Shown: positions 21,940 through 33,959 of the stretch, piece by piece
How the letters are laid out: each line of letters begins with the position of its first letter
Position numbering within the stretch: the stretch's first letter is position 1
DNA from: Manis javanica
Taxonomy: Eukaryota > Chordata > Mammalia > Pholidota > Manidae
Length of the DNA stretch: 64,000 bases
Assembly (NCBI RefSeq): GCF_040802235.1
Contig: NC_133156.1
Span: forward strand, 185,020,351-185,084,350
Reading direction: 5' to 3'
The notes under the pieces: generated by a model
The model's database searches: none
What the model was told of the DNA's origin: nothing
The model's input: the letters and a program-made list of their open reading frames with translations, nothing else
Program-made: the position numbers and the translations under genes

Positions 21940-22510
21940 GCTGTTCTCTTAACACTCCCACGATCTGACCCTTCATGAGCTGGTTCTTGCTACCCCCACT
22001 GAAGGGAGGTCTCCTTCTCCTCCTTGCCTCCGGCCCCCACTCGTCACCTTGCTCATTCTAGCTTAAGCACTCTGGTTTTCTTGATATTTCTGGAATTTCC
22101 CAAGCTCCCTCCTGCCCCGTGGCCTTAGTACCTGTTACCTCCGTTGGAAATACTCTTCCCCAAGATCTTTACATGGCTGCTGCAGTGCTTCATTCAGGTC
22201 TCTCCTCAACTACCACTCCTCAGGAACACCTTCTCTGACCACCAATCTAAAATAGCCCCCACCACTCACTCACCATAAGACCCCACCCCACCACTCTCTA
22301 ATCTCTTTTCCCTGATTTATTTTTATAGCATTTATTACACTGACAACATAGTTTTTATTTTGGTGGTTTATTTGCTGTTATCCCACTAGAATATAAGCCC
22401 CACTTGGGGAAGAATATTGTCTTATGCATCTCTGTATCTTTGGTGCCCAGAAATATCTGCCACATTATAGCTACTCAACAACTATTTGTTGAATGAAGGA
22501 GTGAATGGAT
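21940..22510 (+). mobile_element. LINE L2 3' end
   Basis: A long pyrimidine-rich L2 segment with 'ggtctctcctcaactaccac', 'cttctctgaccacc', 'actagaatataagccccact' and the terminal 'atttgttgaatgaaggagtg'. Well preserved for L2. Confidence 0.85.
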
Positions 22511-24419
22511 ATTTCAGAATTTCTAGAATGTTCCAGAGAAAAAATCATGTTTATATATTTCAGAAACAGTAAATACCATAAATCCATTTTGAAGAATCAC
22601 AGTACAAATTTGCTTCTGAAAAGCTATGATGCATCTCGGAGTGAAAAACTTATTTAATCCAGCATTTCACAAATTTACCATCACTATGTTCCTTTTTGAG
22701 CCTCACCTGATAAACATCCTATAGAATCAGTTTTCCATTTGGAAAGGATGCTGCTGGCCACAGAAATCTTTGAGGCTATTTTAGCAGGAGAACGGTATCT
22801 TTTGACCTCCAAGCAATCTCCTGCTCCCTTTCTTCCCCCCATCCCCACCCTTCAGTTTCCTAATTTCTTCCCTGGACCAGGAACAGAACCCCGCTCTCAG
22901 TAGTCCGCTCACTTGGAATCTAGGACTCATCTGAGAGAAGAAAGAGTCTAGCTGCTGATGGCTGTGTAGGAGAGTTTGCTACCCAAAGGTCCACCATGGA
23001 GTCCGGCAATGTGACACCCAGACTTGTCTCACACAGGTCACAGGGACTTCCATTGCAGCAATATCCAATCTTGTCCCAGTTCCCACCTCCTTCCAAAACC
23101 AAACTGTCCTCATGATAGTCTGTGGGGGTGGGGGACATTGTTGGGAGAGTGAGGATGAATCTACTTCTCATTCAGCTTGCTACTTTACCCCAAACTGCTG
23201 CATGCTCTGGGATCCAGGAAACATTGCAGCCAGAGCCCGAGATAGCCAGATCAAAGGACGTATCTTGAGCACATTTCATAGACTCCAAATTTCCACTGGG
23301 GAAAAGTAAAAGTCTGAGGACAGAGAAATGCATTCTAGAGAGCTCTCTCCAACTTTGCTTAATCTTGGAGCAGCCACAATTCTAACTTCGGAAGCTTCAG
23401 TGAGAACCCAAAATACATTCCCTGTCCTGACTAAAGCCCCCTAACAGATCCTTCCTAATTGATCACTCTGTTTACATTTTCTTTGCTCTGCAAACCTACA
23501 GCTGGGTTAGTCTACCTGCCTGGGTAGCAGTTCAAAAGTTGACCTGCAAACATGAGAAATTGTAGGCATGCAAGTGGTCTCCAAAATGTTTTCTATAGCA
23601 TATTGCATAAGCAAGAAATTTTAAGCATGTACACTTTTTCAATATATCAAGTATTTATGTAAATATCAAGTATTTATGTAAATCTTTTATTTAAAGAATG
23701 TACATGCACCACTATATTAATATATTATATACACTATAAGACACAAAATGAAACATTTATAAGGATGAGGTCAACTTGAAATAATCAATATTTTTGACAT
23801 AAAATTCTTTTGTTTTTGGATTAACCAGGATAGAACTAGGCATCACTTTCTTTTATAATTAAAGAAATCATGGACTTGTATTTATTTTAATATTTTATAA
23901 TGAACTAGTCACTAGGTTTATCTCTCCTCTCAATGTAATTATTTAAAGCTATACTTAAATCTTTAATAATAAGCTAAATAAATGCTTGTGCAGCTCTCCA
24001 CAGACGGGTGGCTGAAGATCTGTGGCAGCTTTTTCCTTTAGGAAGTGCCTATGTGTATTTGAGCTCAGCAAGCATTGAAATAGCACATGTATGACAATAA
24101 ACTTTGAGACTCATTACTTGGCAAAATGCCAGAAGTTCATGTTACAGGGTTACCTCAGATGTTTTAAAAGAAAAACATTAACTCTTCAACATTTCTGCCT
24201 CAGTATGCCTCCTTAATGACTGACTTTTGGAGAGAACAGGAAAAGATCATAAAAATTAACTAAAATCTCCATAATTAAATGAAAACTGTAGTGTTGATTA
24301 CATAGCTTATCCATAATTAACCCTTTAGTGTAGTAATTACATTTTTTTCCTTTTTGCTGAATGCAGCAAATGTCAATTCTGGCTAGCTTAAGGACAACTC
24401 AAAAAGATCTTGTGATCAT
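22511..24419. other. Intergenic, unassigned
   Basis: No gene. A 19-bp unit is tandemly duplicated at 23644-23681. Short frames on both strands near 22900-23300 have no recognisable domain. Confidence 0.45.
23644..23681. repeat. 19-bp tandem duplication (x2)
   Basis: The unit atatcaagtatttatgtaa occurs twice without change. Confidence 0.9.
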
Positions 24420-25457
24420 TCAGTCAAAGGAAAGTTTGACCCCAAGGAAATGAGACAGCTCAGAAGCCTCAGCAATGGAGGCTGGGGACCTGCTCTCCAG
24501 AGAGCCAAGGTACAAAGCTTTCCCCTCCAGCTCCTCTTCTCTGTCTTTATCCAGTGCCAGTTCCCTGGAAGGAGCGCCTGATGGACATGGCTGGGGTCTG
24601 GGCTTACCCTGGATCACTGGCTGAGGTCAGAGACATAGGATCACGGAGCTGCATGTGGCCCCCTAGACCCATTCCTGGGCACGTGCTCAGAGACAGACAA
24701 TCATCTCGAGTGCGCAGCCTGCACTATGGAAAGGTAAAAAGGTCTTTGAGATGAACTGAGGGTAGCTGTCATTGGCATGGTGGTGTGCTGAGTGGAGGTG
24801 CAGAGGCTTTCATTAACTTTACACTGTCACCCTGAGGAGTGGTATCTCTGTGTTGTTAAACAAAATGTCTTAGGTGGAGTTTATTATTTTTACTGGTTTA
24901 GGGGAACTATAGACAGGGTGTCCATTGGAAAAGAAAAAGTTTGGTGGATTAAACATCTATAGATAGGGAATGTTTACCTAAATAGCCAAACTACTAGTTT
25001 CCAGCCACTTTTTTTTCCCCACACACCAGTAAACCTGCTAAGTCCTGAAAGGATCATTCTTTCTCAGGTGACGTGGTTAATAAGTAGCCATGGATGATTC
25101 ACTCTATCTTGAGATGTCAACCACTAATCAGAAACAATACATGCTGTATCTAAGAAACAAACAACAGGCAGATTGATCTGTGTGGCTATTAACTGGACAC
25201 ACCAAGCAACACGATTTTATTTCTTGCCAATTTATTTCTCCAGCATTAATGCTGGGCAAAAGGGATGGGCACACACACAGTTTGCTTAATTTAAGTTTTG
25301 GGACAATAAATTTCTCTTTCAAAATGAAAGGGATGAATTCCAGTGCTGTACTGTAAAGTTAGTATAAACACAATTAAGGACTATTCTAGACCTCCCACTT
25401 AAGCACTGGGGTGGGTGGGGTTGTCTGGAGTCATAATTAGTTCATGTTCTTCAACAG
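24420..25457. other. Intergenic; locally GC-richer block
   Basis: 24420-24740 is richer in G+C than its surroundings and ends in a donor-like ggaaag/gtaaaa at 24735-24736 on the plus strand. No coding family recognised. The remainder is unassigned. Confidence 0.35.
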
Positions 25458-25645
25458 GCCTTTCTTTATGCAGTGGGCAGTAGGACCTGCTGTAACACGC
25501 AGAACAGCAACGATCCCAGGTGCTCATCTACCGACCTAAGGATGCTGACACTGTGGAGGAGTCCGAGCACCAAGACATCGAGGACAACCTATCATCCGGT
25601 GTTTAGGCTGAGCACCACAGGATGCCAAGAGATGGCCAGGAGAAG
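25458..25645 (+). other. Candidate unannotated exon (188 bp)
   Basis: Bounded by a plausible acceptor (ttcttcaacag ending at 25457) and a strong donor (gagaag then gtgaga starting at 25646). Inside, an open frame of 36 codons runs from 25496 to a stop at 25604-25606, with a codon-like composition rich in Glu, Asp and Ser. I do not recognise the peptide and see no start codon in frame. It could be an exon of a long noncoding RNA, a retrocopy fragment, or chance. Confidence 0.25.
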
Positions 25646-26269
25646 GTGAGAAGATCCTTGGGGACAAAGGGCGAAGATACAGTTCTGAGCTGGTTCATCC
25701 TGTCCTACTTTACAATAATCCTTCACCTCCAGCTTCCCGAAACTCTCCAACATTGTTTTACAGGTTATATTGGTAAGTGCCAGAAATTTGAAGGGAACTG
25801 GGGAAGTTCAGCTTTTAAATTTCTTCTAAGACCCCTCTGTCCATCAGATTTGGCCTAGGGCATTCGTTGCTCAACACTCATGGCATGGGTTTACCATAAA
25901 TCCATAAACTCTCGTAAATCCCTATCAGCTAAATGATTTTTATTTTAATTTATGTTTTGGCAAAACCCCAGGGGCCAAGGGCATAGGGGGATTAGTCCTG
26001 GTCACTAAAATAGTTTTCATTGACAGAAATGTTATTGATAGCATCAGAAATCATGCAAGGATTGTTTACCAGGTCTCAGAGGGCTTTATCTTGAGACTGC
26101 ACTTGAGACTATCTTTTATTGCTGGTCTTGATTGGTATCCCTAGCAATGAGACACCTGTGGTATTTAATACATTCTTGAGAATGTCAGGAATACCTTAGC
26201 ATGTAGGTTGCATTTGACAGCCCCGCCAAGCTTCCCTTCCTCTTCATATTCATTCCTATTCTCACAGGT
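25646..26269. other. Intergenic, unassigned
   Basis: Unique-looking sequence, no gene recognised. Confidence 0.4.
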
Positions 26270-27420
26270 AAGAACTGTTGACAGTGTTCTGTATACTAGC
26301 CTTTTCTATTCATATGTAAATGGTACATATAGGTAATTCTTCTCTGAATTAATGGAATCATACTGGGCTCATAATTTGATGATTCTCTTTTTAAAAAACA
26401 GTATTTCATACATCTTTCCATTCCAATACTTAAGTCAAGCTTGTTCTCAGGCTGTTGCTCTTTTAAAACAGTTTCTTAGTTTTTATTAGTGAAATATGTT
26501 CATTTTTTTTCTTTATAGATTCTGAGGTGTGGGTTTTGCTTAAAAGGGCCTTCCTCAACATAGGCTAGGGAAACATCTTCTATTTCCTTCCAATATTTTG
26601 TTCTCCTTCTGATGGATTTAATCTACCTAAATTTTATTTTTCAGAATCTGAGGCAAGAATATAATTTAATTATTTTTCAACTTCTCCCAATTGGTTTTAA
26701 AATTGCATTTCACATAAATTAAATTCATTTTTAATTTAATTAAAACATAGGTCTGTTTCTAGAGTCTCTATTCTGTTTTATTCATCTATTTGTCTTTTCC
26801 TATGTCAATACTATCTTGTTAAAAATGCATGGATAGCTCTTTTGTTCTGAGGTAGACATTTTGATGAGGTAATCAAGTCTCCTGGTTGTTCTTGTTCAAA
26901 AATTACTGCCTAGTGCATTTTCCTTCAAAATGAGTTTTAGAATTGCAAACTTGTAAAAACTTTAGATTTTATAGTTGGACCTTATAAAGACTCCATTTGA
27001 AATTTCACTTGGGATTGAACTGAATTTATAGATTAATTTAGGGAGACTTGTCTTTCTCTGCCTTTCCACTTTATTTCGGTATGCTTGATAAATAAAAATT
27101 GTGTATGTTTAAGGTGTACAATGTGATGTTTTGATATATGCAGACATTGTGAAATGATCACTACAAGCTAATTAACATATATTTCAACATTGCATTTTTC
27201 TATCTAGAAATAAGGTGTGCATCTCCATTAATGTTAGCTTTCATGTCCTTTAGAGTTTGAATAAGAGTTTGACTCTCACCGTAATACCCAGTATCTAGGC
27301 CCACACTAGTAGTAGAGCTTGCAATACTTTCCATTTTCTCTATCGCCATTGACCTATTCAGCTTTTTTTGTTCCAAATTAAATTTTGGTAAATTGCATTT
27401 TTATAGGAAGTCATACATTT
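26270..27420 (-). mobile_element. Old L1 fragments, antisense
   Basis: 26720-27060 reads reverse-complement L1 ('gattgaactgaatttataga'). 27070-27250 is an antisense L1 3' UTR ('taaggtgtacaatgtgatgt', 'attgtgaaatgatcacta'). 26270-26480 is a weaker match. Boundaries approximate. Confidence 0.65.
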
Positions 27421-28879
27421 ACCTAGATTTACAAAATTATTGGCGTGAACTTGTACATAGCACCTTATATCCATATTTATAGTTCTAGGCCTTCTAATTG
27501 TCTTTTATTTTGTGAAGCATCTATTTTATGATTTCAAAGAATGTATTTTTGTGTCTTATTAATCAGGTCTGCTTTTTAAAATCTTTTATTTCAAGTTTTT
27601 ATTTTATTAATTCTGTCCTATTTTCTTTGGGTTTATTTAATGCTTTTGTCTAGCTTCTTGAGTAAGGTACTTAGCTCATTCATTTGCAATATTTTCCTAA
27701 TATGTACATTTAGGAGTATTTTAATAGGCTTTTCAGATAGTTGTGGATATTACTTTTGATGCCACCAAAATTGGACAAATGGCCATTTCTGGAAGGCTAG
27801 TTGAAATGTGTAATCTGAAACCGTATTAATGAACTTTACAGACTCTGTTATATTAAATTCCACTGATCTATCTTGTACTTTACATGGATCTTTACCCATG
27901 CTTGATTTTATAACACATACTGGTCACTGGAAAAATCCTGACTTGCTGAGTTTTGCAGATCATCCAAATGCTGATTGTATCACTGATCAAATGATACATT
28001 GCATTGTATCACCAACAGTATCATCAGAACAGTATTTAAAGTGTTAGGAAGCTATCAAGCACAAAGTGACAGACAGAGATTTTCCACAGTTCTAACTTCT
28101 GCTTGAAAGCTAGGATGACTAATTAAAGAACTAAGTTTCTGTTAGCATTGCTCTTGAGCCCACCGATAACCTATTGAGCCCACCGATAACCTACCATCAT
28201 CAGTTTTCCCTCCACACGTCTCCCCTGCTTTTCCAAAGTTAATGTTAGGCCACTTTGCTTTTACAAAACACCTCCATTAGTCCCTGTTTTCACTAACTAA
28301 AAGAAATCTAGAGGATTTTCACTTTTACCAAAAAAGGCAAAGTGAAAATAGCATTCAGTGTTTATTTGACAGCAGCCATTACAGAGGCAGCGGGCATCTC
28401 AGGAGTGAGAGTGGCGCCTCCATGCTGCTTCTCTTGGAACCACACTCAGCATCTGGCATCAGGTTGCCAGAGCTTTGACCTACCTGTCTGTGAGCATCTG
28501 TGCTTTATCTCCATTTATTTTGTGCCCTAAGGTATCAGAAAAGCCTAAGAGAGGTTATTTTGGTGGTCTCGGAATGCTCAGTTTTTCCATATAAATGAAT
28601 GGTAAGCGCTTCTTCACTATGCCATTTCAGCCTATGAAAGATTTCAACTACTTTTGGATAGTGGCAAATTTATGAGTGGCAAATTTTCATTACTCTAGTC
28701 AATTATGTATGTATATATTATAGTAAAAAATGTTTTCAGGCTGACAGTGAAGGCCCATCAAACTACTTTTAAAAATCATCAGTTTTCCCTTCACTACTTA
28801 CCATGAACTATCATATTACTAGAAAGAATACATTCTGACATTAAATGCTTTTTCTTTGTAAAAGACCAGTGCCAACTGT
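27421..28879. other. Intergenic, unassigned
   Basis: The first few hundred bases may continue L1-like antisense sequence. A 72-codon plus-strand frame at 27829-28047 has no recognised family. An exact 20-bp tandem duplication lies at 28154-28193. Confidence 0.4.
28154..28193. repeat. 20-bp tandem duplication (x2)
   Basis: The unit ttgagcccaccgataaccta occurs twice without change, indicating a fairly recent slippage or duplication event. Confidence 0.9.
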
Positions 28880-29425
28880 TGCATTTTTTATAACAACTTT
28901 ATTGAGATATTTAATTCATACACCATAAGTCACCCTTTGAAAGAGTACAATTCAGTGGGTTTTAGTATATCTGCAGAGTTGTGGAACCATCGCTACTAAT
29001 TTTAGAGTATTTTATCACTTTGTAAGGAAACCCTATGCCCATTAGCAGCCAGTCCCTATCCCTTCCTCCTCCAGCCCCTGGCAACCACTAATCCACTGTT
29101 TCTATACATTTGCCTGTTTTGAATATTTCACATATTGAGTTCATACAGTATGTGGCCTTTTGTGTCTGGCTTCTTTCACTTTGCATGTTTCCAAAGCTTA
29201 TCCATGCTGTAGCATGTCTCAATCCTTCAGTTACTTTTTATGGCCAATAAATATGCCATTGAAAAGATGCCATATTTTGTTTACCCATTCATCAGCTAAT
29301 GTACACTTAGGTGTTTCCACTCACTGACGATTATATATAATGCTTCTATGGATACTGTGTACACATTTTTATGTGGACCCATGTTTTCAATTCCTTTGGG
29401 ATGTATCTACGAGTGGACTTTAAGG
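28880..29425 (-). mobile_element. L1 3' UTR, antisense
   Basis: Plus strand carries 'aactttattgagatatttaa', 'gagtacaattcagtgggttt', 'cctggcaaccactaatccac' and 'ttgggatgtatctacgagtg', the reverse complement of an old L1 3' end. Confidence 0.85.
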
Positions 29426-30506
29426 ATTAAGTCAGTGCAAGGATGAGAGTAAGTTAGGTATTTCCCCAGGTTTGTCAAGCCCCCAACACTAAAGGGATAT
29501 TAGAACAGGAAAATAAGTTCCTAAGTAATAACAGAGGCAAAGTCAGAATAATAGGTAATAACAATCTAGAGAAATATTTATCTTGTTCTTGCTGCAGTTA
29601 AAGTAAATTTTAATATTATTCAATTACTTGGGAAACATTAAAAACATTAAGAAAAGAATTATAAGTCTGACTTGCTCTTTTAAGATACACATTTCTATGG
29701 TCTCAGAATTAAAAATATTAGTGTGTAACAAGGACACTTTTGGTTTAGGGATTTATGATTTCAATACCATACTTCCATTTCAATACTCTACCTGCTGTGT
29801 ACACATACTCAAATGATTCTAAATCTTAAAAAGATTAAAATTAAAGAATCTAAACTATATCTCAAAAATCCTATCACCTAAAATGAAGAGCATTACAGGG
29901 CCTACAGTAGTTTAAGAATAGAGATATAGAGATATATGTCATAAAACGAGAGTAAGAGGTTTTTTCCCCCTGAAATAAAAGGCCAGAATCTTGAATACTG
30001 GCAGATGACTTGCTACTTTCTCTGAGAATGAAAATACTAATATCCTTTGAGAAAATTAAGGTAAAAAATCATTTCTATAGGCTTAAAGATAGTACACAAA
30101 GAGTAAAAATAATCAGGCAGGAGTTCAGTTTGAAAAAACTGTTGAATTCTTTGAGTTTTTCTGCCTTTCAACTCATACATTTAGCAAATTACAAATAGCA
30201 GTCCCTGCATGGTGAACATTTCTCTTCTATAGTCTCACTGAATCTATGTTCAGTGTCCATTTGGTACTAATTTCCTAAGTTACAGAAAATAACAACAGTA
30301 AATGAAACTCCAAAGCTTGTATCTAGGATACTAGAAAAATAACAGTCCTGTAAGATGGCTATCATTTTTTAAAGTCTGGTTCTGCTTGAAGAATTACCTC
30401 CAGAGCAATGAAAGAGGTTCACTTTCCCACCCATGAAGTAATTTACCTGTTATACTTACATAGGATTCTATAAAGACAGAATTTTTGGAAAAAAGAAAAA
30501 AGACTC
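29426..30506. other. Intergenic DNA just beyond the APLF 3' end
   Basis: A+T rich. No gene or repeat family recognised. Confidence 0.4.
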
Positions 30507-30514
30507 AAGTTTTG

Positions 30515-30822
30515 TGCGATATATGGCTTTAACTTTTTATTACCAGCACACAAAGTACATGAAAATATCAATTATTTATCTTTAACTCTCTGTTTCCTGC
30601 TCCAAGATCCTTTAAACAGTGTAGAAAACGCAAAGCAACAGGACAAATTCCATCGACTATATCTGAAAGTTGACATTATAAGATTTCATTTGCAAAGAGT
30701 CAATAGTAAAGTCCTAACTATAAAAAGAAGGAAAATAATTATTGCTTAAGTGCTTCCTTAGTTCCTGAATTTTTCCCATAAAAAAAGAGTAAACGTGAGC
30801 CACACAGTATTGCAGAAAAGAG
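30515..30822 (-). other. APLF: APLF 3' UTR (end approximate)
   Basis: It runs from the stop codon to roughly 20 nt past the first AATAAA on the minus strand. It is A+T rich. Sequence just beyond it on the minus strand is T-rich, as expected downstream of a cleavage site. Confidence 0.65.
30536..30541 (-). terminator. APLF: Polyadenylation signal AATAAA of APLF
   Basis: Plus-strand TTTATT is AATAAA on the minus strand, about 281 nt after the stop codon. No other AATAAA occurs between it and the stop. A T-rich stretch follows at about 30484-30500 read on the minus strand. Confidence 0.7.
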
Positions 30823-31028
30823 CTACTTTTTTCTTTTCATAAACTTCTTTGCTTCTTTCAAAAGCTCTTCCATATCTTCTTTCTCTTGGTCTTCCTCTCC
30901 TGGTTCCCAGTCAGAATCTTCAGCTGTTGGCTCATATTCTTCTTCCTCATCATCTAGAAAGCTGTCATTCAAGTTATATTCATTGGGTTGTCCAACATTT
31001 TCACTGTCTTCATCTGAAATGCTTCCTT
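30823..31028 (-). CDS. APLF: APLF terminal coding exon (acidic histone-binding tail)
   Basis: The acceptor ttttccag ends at 31029. The first two bases complete a split Glu codon, then 67 codons and the TAG at 30823-30825 follow. The peptide begins with a Ser/Asp/Glu-rich stretch and continues NEYNLNDSFLDDEEEE, then YEPT and SDWEPG. It ends in a basic-acidic helix and FMKRKK. This is the conserved acidic domain of APLF, which in human binds core histones through aromatic residues in the Y-E-P-T and D-W-E-P segments, both kept here. The protein ends one Lys later than human APLF as I remember it. The frame is open upstream into the intron, so the acceptor defines the exon start. Confidence 0.95.
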
Positions 31029-31189
31029 CTGGAAAACAGCAAGTGTGGTACACAACACATCAACCACCACTCAACCTTGGATTAGAGACATCTAACTGCA
31101 AAATGTCTTTATCTGTTAAGAATCAATTTTATTTACTACATAGTTAATCACTAAAAATTTCTAGAAAAGGGGTTGAAACAACCATTTGT

Positions 31190-32370
31190 TGTAATTCAAA
31201 ATTTCTATTTTTAAAAATTAAGGTATCATGATATATACTCGTATGAAGGTTTTACATGAACAACACTGTGGTTTCAACATTCACCCGTATTATCAAGTCC
31301 CCCCCCCACCCCACTGCAGTCACTATCCATCAGAGTAGAAAGGTGCCACAGAGTCACTACTTGTCTTCTATGTGCTGTACTGCCTTCCCCATGACCTACC
31401 TACTATATTGTGAGTGCTAATTATAATGCCTCTTAATCCCCTTCTCCCTCTCTCCACACCCACCCTCCCCAACCCTTTCCCTTTGGTAACCACTAGTCCC
31501 TTCTTAGAGACTGTGAGTCTGCTGCTGTTTTGTTCCTTCAGTTTTGCTTTGTTGCTATACTTCACAAATGAGTGGAATCATTTGGTACTTGTCTTTTTCT
31601 GCTTGGCTTATTTCACTGAGCATAATACCCTCTAGCTCCATCTGTGTTGTTGCAAATGGTAGGATTTGTTTTCTTATTATGGCTGAATAATACTCCATTG
31701 TGTATATGTACCACATCTTCTTTATCCATTCATCTACTGATGTACACTTAGGTTGTTTCCATATCTGGGCTACTGTAAATAGTGCTGCAATAAACTTAGG
31801 AGTGCATATGTTTTTTTATCAGGGATCTTGTTTTCTTAGGGTAAATACCTAGGAGTGGAATTCCTGGGTCAAATGGTATTTCTATTTTTAGTTTTTTGAG
31901 GAACTTCCATATTGCTTTCTACAATGACTGAACTAATTTACATTCCCACCAGCAGTGCAGGAGGGTTCCCCTTTCTCTGCATCTTCGCCAGCATCTGTTG
32001 TTGTCATGTGGATGTTGGCCATCCTAACTAGTGTGAGGTGTTACCTCATTGTGATTTTAACTTGCATTTCCCTGATGATTATCAATGTGGGGCATCTTTT
32101 CATGTGCCTGTTGGCCATCTGAATTTCTTCTTTGGAGAAGTGTCTGTTCAGATTCTCCGACCATTTTTTAATTGGGTTATTTCTTTTTCGGATGTTGAGG
32201 TGTATGAACTCTTTTATCTATTTTGGATGTTAACCCCTTATTGGGTAAGTCGCTTATGAATATATTCTCCCAAACTGTAGGACACCTTTTTGTTCTGCTG
32301 ATGGTGTCCTTTGCTGTACACAACCTTTTTAGTTTGATGTAGTCCCATTTGTTCATTTTTGTAATTCAAA
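31190..32370 (-). mobile_element. 5'-truncated L1 insertion with target-site duplication
   Basis: Plus strand reads a well preserved reverse-complement L1 3' end: 'gcctcttaatccccttctcc', 'ttggtaaccactagtccctt', 'aatactccattgtgtatatg' and 'cactgatgtacacttaggtt'-like blocks. An identical 11-bp sequence, tgtaattcaaa, flanks it at 31190-31200 and 32360-32370, fitting a target-site duplication. It lies in the last APLF intron in the same orientation as the gene. It is one of the least diverged L1 copies in the window. Confidence 0.85.
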
Positions 32371-32499
32371 CTTTGAAAAAACATTTATTTAATTCTAACT
32401 TTTCCTACCATGAGTCTCCTGAAATTAGAATGTCCTGGGAGATTTAGAACAATGGTTCCTTAATATTGTAATCATATTCATGTTAGCCTACCTTCTGGG

Positions 32500-32860
32500 G
32501 TAGTCGAATATATTTTTGTCCCAGTTATTCACTGTCTCACCCTATGATATTTATACACCCCAGTGACATCAGACTTGGCTCAAGAAAAGTAAGTGAAGGT
32601 AGCGTGTGCCTTCCTGCGGTTTAAGAGCCATCCTGTGGTTTTGCTATTTGCATTATTCCTCTGCCATAAAAACATAGTGTCTCATATAGGGGCTAACCCT
32701 TCAGCCTGGATTCCAGGATCAGAATCCTGAACAGGGCCACAGCCAACAGGTAGCTATATCACAAAGGAGAAATACACTCCTTAATGGTAGAAGGCACTGA
32801 AGTTTGGGGTTAATCATCAAAGCAACTCTAGAATAATCTGACGACACAGCAGGGTTGTGA
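32500..32860 (+). mobile_element. MaLR-like LTR, degenerate
   Basis: 'gtgacatcagacttggctca' and 'ttcctctgccataaaaacat' recall the MLT1-like LTR at 13330-13725. Diverged, low certainty. Confidence 0.35.
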
Positions 32861-33950
32861 TTAAATAGGATAGGAGTTTACAAACTTTGCAAAGTTTCTT
32901 TTACAGATCTTATAGTTTGAATAAGACTAGGATTAGTAGGGTAACAGTCATTAGAATTCATAGATTTCTAAATAATATTACAATACTAGCATTAATTTGT
33001 CTCCAAATTCATTCTTCCTTATCCCACTCTGTTATTTTCTTTCCACAGCAATCAACAGAGGTGGTTTAAAATAAGGCAGTGAGAGCATCTGAGATGATGT
33101 GGAAACATATAAGAAAGAAGTAGGAAGACTCTATCTGGAAATCTGAATGGCAGAGGACAGTGCCTGTGATGAACAGGAAATGTCTGAGTTAAAAATATCA
33201 GTGTTTGTACTTTTGTATATGTATTAGTTGACTTCTTCCTAAAATGTTCACATGCAATAAGTAGATGTAACTTAAAGGAAAATCAAGGATTTTGACAGAG
33301 AAAAAATAAGAATGATGACAAACGAAGTACTTTTTCTACCCTTTCTACTCCCATAGAGCCCAGAGACTTACATTTTTTTCTTAATATCACTACTCATTCC
33401 AGGGAAGATTTGAGACAGCTTATAATAACAATGGTGAGGTAATAAAAAAAACAAAGATAGAAACTAAGAACATAAAGAGAATATAAATATGTCAACATCA
33501 ATTTTTAATGTAATTATTATAAATTAAGCATCAAATTTCTCCCCAAGTTTCTTTGTAGCCAAGGGTAAAAAGGTTACATAATAATTTGCCCAATTCTCAT
33601 TAGTGTAAGCAAGCCAGTTCCTTAAGGGAAATCTTGCCCTAAATTTATTTATTTTGTATACATTTGTTACTTCCTGTAAGCATCTTGAAGGCACGTTTAT
33701 GTCTAGCTAATCTCAATCCCCATATAACTTTTATAATCTAATTGATTTATAAAACATTTAGAGGGTAGTTTGCAGATGGAGAAGGAAAGAACATCAATCT
33801 CTCTGTTCTTGTACATTTTGCTCTTGGAAATATCTCATATACAGAACTAATGACATCTCGATAGTTTCCTTTCAGATTCAGAAATTATCTTAGCAGATTT
33901 ATAAGAAAAGTATAGAGAGCTAAAGTAACTTCAGGTTCTCTACCTACTTT
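32861..33950. other. APLF intron, unassigned
   Basis: A+T-rich intron sequence. No exon or repeat family recognised. Confidence 0.4.
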
Positions 33951-33959
33951 ATCTGCTGT

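Noticed and set aside
25764-25772. A 9-bp microexon with acceptor and donor motifs
   Set aside because: The sites are plausible singly, but a 9-bp exon cannot be supported from sequence alone.
28154-28193. Possible CRISPR-like or satellite array
   Set aside because: Only two adjacent copies with no spacers; a simple tandem duplication.
30849-31085. 78-codon plus-strand frame over the APLF terminal exon
   Set aside because: It is the antisense shadow of the genuine APLF coding exon.
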